Shown here one piece after another: positions 1 to 5,019 of a stretch of DNA of 5,019 nucleotides; the first letter of the stretch is position 1; each line of letters begins with the position of its first letter. The stretch comes from Treponema sp. (lineage in GTDB: Bacteria > Spirochaetota > Spirochaetia > Treponematales > UBA12059), in contig JAAYUR010000026.1 in the NCBI GenBank assembly GCA_012517645.1, positions 1 through 5,019 of the forward strand, in the 5' to 3' direction. A program made the position numbers and the translations under genes. Under the pieces are notes generated by a model. The model saw only the letters and a program-made list of their open reading frames with translations, made no database searches and was not told where the DNA came from.

Positions 1-1877
1 AATCCGGCGGGCCGCGAAGACCGGACCGGGCGGGACTCCACGGCCCCCCTCGAATCCGAGCCGTCCACCTTGAAGAAGGACACGGTATCCGCCATGAGCT
101 CCGCCTGGGAAGCCAGCTCCTCGCTCGTGCCCGCGAGCTCCTCGCTGGCCGAGGCGTTCTGCTGGACCACCATGTCCATCTGGGTGATGCCCTTGGCGAT
201 CTGCTCCGCCCCGCTGGACTGTTCGTTGGAGGCCGCCGTTATCTCCTGGATGAGGTCCGCGACCTTCTTGATGTCCGGTACGAGCTCCGTAAGAAGCTTG
301 CCCGCCTCCTGGGCCACCGAGACGGAGTCCCGGGACAGGCCGTTGATCTCCTGGGCGGCCTTCTGGCTCCGTTCCGCGAGCTTTCGGACTTCGCTGGCGA
401 CCACGGCGAAGCCCTTCCCCGCGTCCCCGGCCCGGGCCGCCTCGATGGCGGCGTTCAGGGCCAGGAGGTTGGTCTGCCGGGCGATCTCCTCGATGATGGA
501 GATCCGGGAGGCGATCTCTCCCATGCTTTCGGAAGTCTTGGCCACGGCCTTGCCGGAATCCTCGGCGTTGCGGGCCACCCGTTGGGCGAGGGCGTCCGCC
601 TGGGATGTATTCTCCGCGTTCTGCTTGACCGTGGAAGCCAGCTCCTCCACGGAGGCCGAGAGTTCCTCCACGCTGGCCGCCTGCTCGGTGGCGCCCTGGG
701 ACAGGCCCTGGGCGGTGCTGGAGAGCTCCTGGGAGCCCGTGGAGACCTGGCCCGAGGCTTGCCGGATGTCCGTGGCGATCCGGACCAGGGCCTCGATCAT
801 GTCGTTGATGGCCAGGGCGATGGCCCCGACCTCGTCCCCCCGCTCCAGGACCTTGCGGGAATACTCCGAGACCAGCCGGGCCTTGCCGAGCTCTCCCCGG
901 GCCACGCGCTCCACGGAGACCCGGACGTGGTCCACGGGCTTGGCCACGCTCCGGGCGACCAGGACGGAGATTAGGATCGAGAGGACCAGCGCGATGACAA
1001 CCGTGACGATCAGTACCTGAACCAACTCCGTGGCGGTCCGGCGTATCTCCCGGGTCTCCTGGCTTAAGGCCAGGATCCATCCCGGGCTCCCCGGAACTTG
1101 AACGAAGAAGGTGGTCACATCCCGTCCGTCCGGCGTTCTGTAGGATCCCACTCCCGAGGATTCCGCTTGGAATCGGCGTGCGAGATCCGCCAACCCCCTA
1201 TACCCCTTGGAGTCCGTCTCCGAGAGCACGAGGGTCATGGCCACGTCCTTGTTGGGGTGGGCGATGACCAGGCCGTCCTTGTCCGCGATCCAGCCGTACC
1301 CGGTCTGTCCGGACTTCATGGACAGGGCGATCTGGGAGAGCTTGCCCAGGTCGATCTGGATGCCGATCAACCCGCGGCGGGCGCCCGCGGGATCCAGGAC
1401 CTCGTAGGCCATCAGGACCACCGGGAGGTTCGTGGCTCGGGAGATCACAGCCTTGGAGATGAAGAATCTCTGGGTCCCCGCCACCACGGCCTGGAAGTAG
1501 TCCCGATCCTTTATGTTCACCCGGGTCCCCAATGAGGTGACCGCCTCGCCGTCCCGTCCGGCGTAGAAGATCATGTCGATATCCTCGGAGACCTGGGTCC
1601 GCAGGGCCTTCATCAGCTCTTCTATCCTGTCCAAGTCCGCGGTCCGGATCTGGTCCCGGAAGGCCACCATGCGGGCGGTGGCCTCCATCTTCTTGATGAA
1701 CTCCGCCATCTGGTCGCCCCGGGCCCGGGTCATCTGGCTTTGAATATCCGTCGTAAGTCCGGTGACCCGCCCGTCCACCAGGAGGGCGGTGATGATGCCC
1801 GTTGCCGCGAAGGCCGCGGCGATGAAGACGCTGAAGATGAAGGCGATACGGAAGGAGAGGGAACGCTTTCGGGCCAT
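1..1877 (-). CDS. Methyl-accepting chemotaxis protein with periplasmic dCache-like sensor (3' end outside window)
   Basis: Inner-membrane chemoreceptor that senses a ligand outside the membrane and controls CheA/CheW. The frame is open from ATG 1877 to the window edge, 625 codons without a stop. Visible parts: an N-terminal membrane segment at about residues 8-30; an extracytoplasmic region of about 35-285 with Cache hallmarks (DRDYFQAV at 124-131, GYGW at 193-196 followed by DGLVIAHPN); a second membrane segment at about 287-308; a HAMP domain from about 309 with KP at 313-314 and a later DEVG; then a long helical signalling domain. The hairpin tip is canonical: EEIARQTNLLALNAAIEAAR at 463-482. 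Possible methylation stretches rich in EE/EQ pairs lie before and after it. The reading ends shortly after a VSFFKVD sequence, which in this family is near the C-terminus, so little is probably missing. Whether a CheR-binding pentapeptide follows cannot be seen. The ligand is unknown; the W-Y pair typical of amino-acid-binding dCache sensors is not obvious (D-Y-F is present). The start is supported by GGAGG five bases upstream. Confidence 0.95.
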   Translation of the reverse strand, partial: MARKRSLSFRIAFIFSVFIAAAFAATGIITALLVDGRVTGLTTDIQSQMTRARGDQMAEFIKKMEATARMVAFRDQIRTADLDRIEELMKALRTQVSEDIDMIFYAGRDGEAVTSLGTRVNIKDRDYFQAVVAGTQRFFISKAVISRATNLPVVLMAYEVLDPAGARRGLIGIQIDLGKLSQIALSMKSGQTGYGWIADKDGLVIAHPNKDVAMTLVLSETDSKGYRGLADLARRFQAESSGVGSYRTPDGRDVTTFFVQVPGSPGWILALSQETREIRRTATELVQVLIVTVVIALVLSILISVLVARSVAKPVDHVRVSVERVARGELGKARLVSEYSRKVLERGDEVGAIALAINDMIEALVRIATDIRQASGQVSTGSQELSSTAQGLSQGATEQAASVEELSASVEELASTVKQNAENTSQADALAQRVARNAEDSGKAVAKTSESMGEIASRISIIEEIARQTNLLALNAAIEAARAGDAGKGFAVVASEVRKLAERSQKAAQEINGLSRDSVSVAQEAGKLLTELVPDIKKVADLIQEITAASNEQSSGAEQIAKGITQMDMVVQQNASASEELAGTSEELASQAELMADTVSFFKVDGSDSRGAVESRPVRSSRPAG

Positions 1878-1880
1878 ACA

Positions 1881-1887
1881 CACCTCC
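1881..1887 (-). promoter_or_regulatory. Ribosome-binding site of the chemoreceptor
   Basis: On the minus strand GGAGGTG precedes the ATG at 1877, with five bases between GGAGG and the start codon. This near-perfect Shine-Dalgarno site fixes the chemoreceptor start; no competing in-frame start has a comparable site. Confidence 0.85.
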
Positions 1888-2003
1888 AATAAACACCTAT
1901 ACGGGTTCCAGATATACCCAGGCTTTTTGAAACGGTGCTGTATGGAAGGGCCCGGAACCTGACAAACTGATACGTTATGTCAAGCGGTACCACCTTCAGT
2001 TCA

Positions 2004-2031
2004 AGTATAATGACTGCCGGGGAAATTGCAA
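2004..2031 (-). promoter_or_regulatory. Possible sigma-70-type promoter for the chemoreceptor
   Basis: On the minus strand TTGCAA (2031-2026) and TATACT (2009-2004) are separated by 16 bases. The -10 matches the consensus at five of six positions and the -35 at four of six. Transcription would start near 1997, giving a leader of about 120 bases before the chemoreceptor ATG. The -35 overlaps the T-rich tail of the terminator hairpin of the preceding gene. No convincing sigma-28 (flagellar) or sigma-54 promoter was seen. An isolated TTGACA lies at 1983-1978 but has no acceptable -10 at normal spacing. Confidence 0.4.
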
Positions 2032-2080
2032 ACAAAGGCGGGCTGTCCAGAAACTCGCTCGCGCGTGTCTGGACAGCCCG
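2031..2080 (-). terminator. Probable intrinsic terminator of the ABC ATPase gene
   Basis: A perfect 13-bp inverted repeat (CGGGCTGTCCAGA at 2039-2051, TCTGGACAGCCCG at 2068-2080) encloses a 16-base loop. Read on the minus strand, the stem starts about 31 bases after the ATPase stop codon and is followed by CCTTTGTTTGCAATTT, a broken T-rich tract. Placement, stem strength and tail all fit a Rho-independent terminator for transcription running leftwards. The loop is longer than usual and the T run is interrupted. The plus-strand side has no T tract, so it is probably one-directional. Confidence 0.7.
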
Positions 2081-2111
2081 GGTTCAGGAACCAGGATCGG
2101 AGCTGAGGTCC

Positions 2112-3227
<1,116 letters not shown>

Positions 3228-3230
3228 ACT

Positions 3231-3236
3231 TCCTCC
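3231..3236 (-). promoter_or_regulatory. Ribosome-binding site of the ABC ATPase
   Basis: Minus-strand GGAGGA lies three bases before the ATG at 3227 (four bases counted from GGAGG). This strong Shine-Dalgarno sequence confirms the start. Confidence 0.85.
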
Positions 3237-3260
3237 GGATCGGGATATCTTATGGAAGGC

Positions 3261-3289
3261 ATTGTACGGTGGATTCCCCTATCTGTCAA
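3261..3289 (-). promoter_or_regulatory. Strong sigma-70-type promoter of the ABC ATPase
   Basis: On the minus strand a perfect -35 TTGACA (3289-3284) is followed after exactly 17 bases by TACAAT (3266-3261), five of six matches to the -10 consensus. Transcription should begin near 3254, leaving a leader of roughly 27 bases that contains little besides the ribosome-binding site. It is the best promoter in the window. I see no clear palindromic operator over it. Confidence 0.75.
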
Positions 3290-3290
3290 A

Positions 3291-3312
3291 ACAAAGAGAG
3301 CCGGGCCCCGGC
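3291..3312 (-). terminator. Weak candidate terminator after the TrmH-family gene
   Basis: Read on the minus strand, GCCGG-GGC-CCGGC (3312-3300) can form a short 5-bp GC-only stem with a three-base loop, followed by TCTCTTTGT. It lies about 11 bases after the methyltransferase stop codon. The stem is short and the tail runs straight into the -35 box of the next gene, so it may be incidental in GC-rich DNA. Confidence 0.35.
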
Positions 3313-3322
3313 GGGACGGCGG

Positions 3323-4084
3323 TTATCCTTGCAGGAACCTGGCCCGGGCCGCGATCCCGAAGGCGACACCCAGGTTCAGGCTGGCCTTGGATCCGCCCAT
3401 GGGGATGGAGACCCTATGCGAGCACCGGCCCAGGAGCTCCGGGGAGAGCCCCAGCTCCTCGGATCCCACGGCCAGGACACCCCGCTCCGGAAAACGGAAG
3501 GAATCCAGGGGTTCCCCGCCGAGCTCCAGGGCGACCAGGGGACCCAGGCCCTCCAGATCCTGGAGGCCCGCGCGCCTCCAGGGAACCGTCCGGGTCGTGC
3601 CCATGGCCGACCGTAGGGCCCGGGGATGTCCGGGATCCGCGCAGAAGGGTGAGAGCAGGATCTCGGCGACCCCGAAGGCCTCGGCGCTGCGGAATACGGA
3701 ACCCACGTTGAAGGGGCTGCGGACGTCCTCCAGGTACACCCGAAACCCCGGCAGGACCCGTCGGGGCTCCGCGGAGAGTCCCGAGGAATCCATCAAGTCC
3801 CAGTCCGCCGCGTCCCGTCCCGTCAGGCGGAGCATATGGTGCCGGGCCTCGTTGCAGGCCCTCCGGGGATCCTCCCCGAGCCGCAGGACCAGCCGTCCGA
3901 GATCCTCCCGCACGTCGGGAGGAATCGCATCGTCCCGGGCAAGGAGGCCCAGAAGCCCCCGGGCGTATCCCGCGTCGAAGCTCCCTCCCGCCGCCAACGC
4001 CTCTTCCTGGGCCCGGAATTCCAGGGCCGCCTTGCGCAGCCTGTGCGCAGGGGTGAGAGAGGCGAGCTTGTGGAGGGGAATCAT
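3323..4084 (-). CDS. TrmH/SpoU-family RNA 2'-O-ribose methyltransferase
   Basis: Predicted SPOUT-class enzyme that transfers a methyl group from S-adenosylmethionine to a ribose 2'-OH in rRNA or tRNA. From ATG 4084 it is 253 residues. All three SpoU motifs are present in order in the C-terminal half: motif 1 NVGSVFRSAEAFG at 126-138 with the expected Asn126 and Arg132, motif 2 LAVGSEELGL at 204-213 with Glu209, and motif 3 IPMGGSKASLNL at 227-238, which forms the knot and cofactor site. The first 110 or so residues are helical, Arg/Leu/Ala-rich and more variable, possibly an RNA-recognition region. The frame stays open upstream to an ATG at 4195. I prefer 4084 because MIPLHKL looks like a natural start and the 37 extra residues are low-complexity, Arg/Pro-rich and encoded within the repeat-bounded gap. 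Neither start has a good ribosome-binding site. The target nucleotide cannot be told, so no gene symbol is given. Confidence 0.9.
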   Translation of the reverse strand: MIPLHKLASLTPAHRLRKAALEFRAQEEALAAGGSFDAGYARGLLGLLARDDAIPPDVREDLGRLVLRLGEDPRRACNEARHHMLRLTGRDAADWDLMDSSGLSAEPRRVLPGFRVYLEDVRSPFNVGSVFRSAEAFGVAEILLSPFCADPGHPRALRSAMGTTRTVPWRRAGLQDLEGLGPLVALELGGEPLDSFRFPERGVLAVGSEELGLSPELLGRCSHRVSIPMGGSKASLNLGVAFGIAARARFLQG

Positions 4085-4088
4085 AGGA

Positions 4089-4217
4089 GGTGGACGGCGG
4101 CCGGTGGACAGTGGACGGAAGCCACACCGGGCACGCGGCCGCGATCCATGCTTGAGCGTTGTCGTATACCAGTTTCTAGGATCAATTCCGTCCACCGCTT
4201 GCCGTCAACGGTTCACC
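4089..4217. repeat. Palindromic element: 30-base imperfect inverted repeats bounding an intergenic gap
   Basis: The arm at 4089-4118 and the reverse complement of the arm at 4188-4217 match at 20 of 30 positions without gaps. Both begin GGTG at the outer end and share an identical GTGGACGG at the inner end. The left arm also holds GTGGACGG at 4090-4097 and the tandem units GTGGACA-GTGGACGG at 4104-4118. The 69 bases between the arms (4119-4187) show no promoter or gene that I can support. The right arm ends directly at the stop codon of the dehydrogenase-like gene and the left arm begins four bases from the preferred methyltransferase start, so the element fills nearly the whole gap. It could be a small non-autonomous (MITE-like) element, a REP-like transcript structure, or remnants of a short tandem repeat. 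No target-site duplication is obvious. Confidence 0.5.
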
Positions 4218-5019
4218 TCAATACGCCGTCTTCATTATGTCGAACACGTCGTCCGTGGACACCGTTCGGGGCAGGTGGTTCGTCATGTCCAGGGTTCGGG
4301 CGTGCTCCGCTGTCTCCACCAGGCGCTCCAGCTCCAGGTCGAAGTCCTTGAGACGGCTCGGTATCTTGAGAAGCCCCAATCGGGTGCGCACCGATTCCAC
4401 GGCCTTGACCGCGGATTCCGCGGTCGTGAGGTCGGACACGTCCTCGCCCATCAACGGAGCGAGGGCGGCGACCTTCTCCGGCCGACTTTTGGACGCCCAC
4501 TCCAGGATATAGGGCAGGACCACGGCCGCAAGGCTGGCCTTGGGCACCTTGAAGCGCGCGTTCAGGGCCAGGACCACCGCCGTACCCAGGCCCAGGGAGC
4601 TGGAGGCCAGGCCCGCCCCGGCAAGGAAGGAGGCGCGCAGGGCGTCCGACCGGACCGCCGGATCGTCCGGCCGGGTCTGGAAGGCGTCCACACAGGAGAC
4701 GGCTAGGGCCACCCCCCGCTCCAGGAGGACGTCGGAATAGAAATTGGCCCGGGCGGACACGAAACCCTCGATAGCCTCGAGAAGAAGATCCAGCATACAG
4801 GCCGCCGCGGCCTTGGGGAAAAGCCCCGTGGACATGGAAGGATCCAGGATCACCGCCCGGGTCGTACCGGGAGCCGCCGAAACAACCCGGGCCCGACGCC
4901 CTCGGGCGTCCGTGAGGGCGCATTCGTCGGTCAGGAGGAAGGGATCCCGGTAGGTCGTGGGTATGGAGACGTACGGCAGGGGACGGCAGGTAGGAGGCGC
5001 TCCGTCGATCCAGTCGTCC
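4218..5019 (-). CDS. Iron-containing-alcohol-dehydrogenase-fold protein with degenerate active site (5' end outside window)
   Basis: The C-terminal 266 residues of a protein of the iron-dependent (group III) alcohol dehydrogenase family, whose members are usually 380-400 residues. The N-terminal dinucleotide-binding part, about 120 residues, is beyond the window. Residue numbers here count from the first whole codon at 5018. Family landmarks are clear: PYVSIPTT at 15-22, VILDPSMS at 56-63 (family: ILDP), the helical domain with D77 and AIEGF at 82-86, SDVLLERG, the stretch GLG-T-AVVLALNARFKVPK ending at 160, LPYIL, and a C-terminal STDDVFDIMKTAY like the family ending. Key residues are changed. 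After IPTT the family GTGSE motif is replaced by YRDPFL. Of the four metal ligands (Asp, His, His, His) only Asp77 remains; the others align with Glu81, Thr146 and Lys160, and the catalytic His with Leu150. The gene is otherwise intact, without stops or frameshifts, so it is probably functional but not as a classical iron-dependent dehydrogenase. A GTG at 4853 is internal, not the start. Confidence 0.85.
   Translation of the reverse strand, partial: DDWIDGAPPTCRPLPYVSIPTTYRDPFLLTDECALTDARGRRARVVSAAPGTTRAVILDPSMSTGLFPKAAAACMLDLLLEAIEGFVSARANFYSDVLLERGVALAVSCVDAFQTRPDDPAVRSDALRASFLAGAGLASSSLGLGTAVVLALNARFKVPKASLAAVVLPYILEWASKSRPEKVAALAPLMGEDVSDLTTAESAVKAVESVRTRLGLLKIPSRLKDFDLELERLVETAEHARTLDMTNHLPRTVSTDDVFDIMKTAY

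Noticed and set aside
70..1020. A plus-strand frame of 316 codons near the left end
   Set aside because: It is the exact complement of the chemoreceptor HAMP and signalling region. Its Ser/Ala/Arg-rich product has no recognisable motif.
1978..1983. Minus-strand TTGACA as a -35 box for the chemoreceptor
   Set aside because: At 16-18 bases downstream the sequence is GGTTCC-like, with no resemblance to a -10 element.
2081..2092. Small palindrome GGTTC-AG-GAACC between the ATPase stop and the terminator
   Set aside because: The stem is 5 bp with a two-base loop, too tight to fold well, and there is no matching second site to suggest an operator.
4085..4093. Plus-strand AGGAGGTGG, a perfect Shine-Dalgarno-like sequence
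   Set aside because: The frame following it on the plus strand only gives the antisense shadow product. The sequence is explained as the outer edge of the repeat arm.
4218..4853. GTG at 4853 as the start of a 211-residue dehydrogenase-like protein
   Set aside because: The frame continues upstream without a stop to the window edge and encodes further family sequence (PYVSIPTT, then the V of VILDP at the GTG itself), so the codon is internal.
4213..4923. A minus-strand frame of 236 codons overlapping the dehydrogenase-like gene in another frame
   Set aside because: The Gly/Arg/Pro-rich product lacks motifs, whereas the alternate frame matches the iron-ADH family along its whole length and stays open to the window edge.

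Overview
The window is GC-rich bacterial DNA in which all four recognisable genes lie on the minus strand. In transcription order, from high to low coordinates, they are: the C-terminal two thirds of an iron-alcohol-dehydrogenase-fold protein (5019 to 4218, 5' end outside the window), a TrmH/SpoU-type RNA 2'-O-methyltransferase (4084 to 3323), a complete MalK/UgpC/MsmX-type sugar-ABC-transporter ATPase (3227 to 2112), and a methyl-accepting chemotaxis protein (1877 to beyond position 1, 3' end outside the window). The gene content (a Cache-type chemoreceptor and a stand-alone sugar ABC ATPase) fits a motile, carbohydrate-using bacterium. A GC-rich spirochaete or a similar free-living heterotroph is my best guess, but nothing in the window fixes the phylum.

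Region by region: 1-1877 is the chemoreceptor (two membrane segments, periplasmic dCache-like sensor, HAMP, cytoplasmic signalling hairpin). The 234 bases at 1878-2111 hold its ribosome-binding site, a possible promoter, and a strong 13-bp hairpin that probably terminates the ABC ATPase transcript. The ATPase has a very good sigma-70-type promoter (TTGACA, 17 bases, TACAAT) only about 30 bases upstream of its ATG, so it looks monocistronic. The permeases and binding protein it would serve are not here. The methyltransferase ends just upstream of that promoter.

The 133-base gap between the methyltransferase and the dehydrogenase-like gene is bounded by two 30-base imperfect inverted repeats (20 of 30 positions match) rich in GTGGACGG units. 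This resembles a small palindromic repeat element and sits where the methyltransferase ribosome-binding site should be.

The most notable gene is the dehydrogenase-like one. Its fold and spacing match the iron-dependent alcohol dehydrogenase family closely, but three of four metal ligands, the catalytic histidine and the GTGSE nucleotide-site motif are all replaced. It is probably a metal-independent or non-catalytic family member. The chemoreceptor and the ATPase look conventional.
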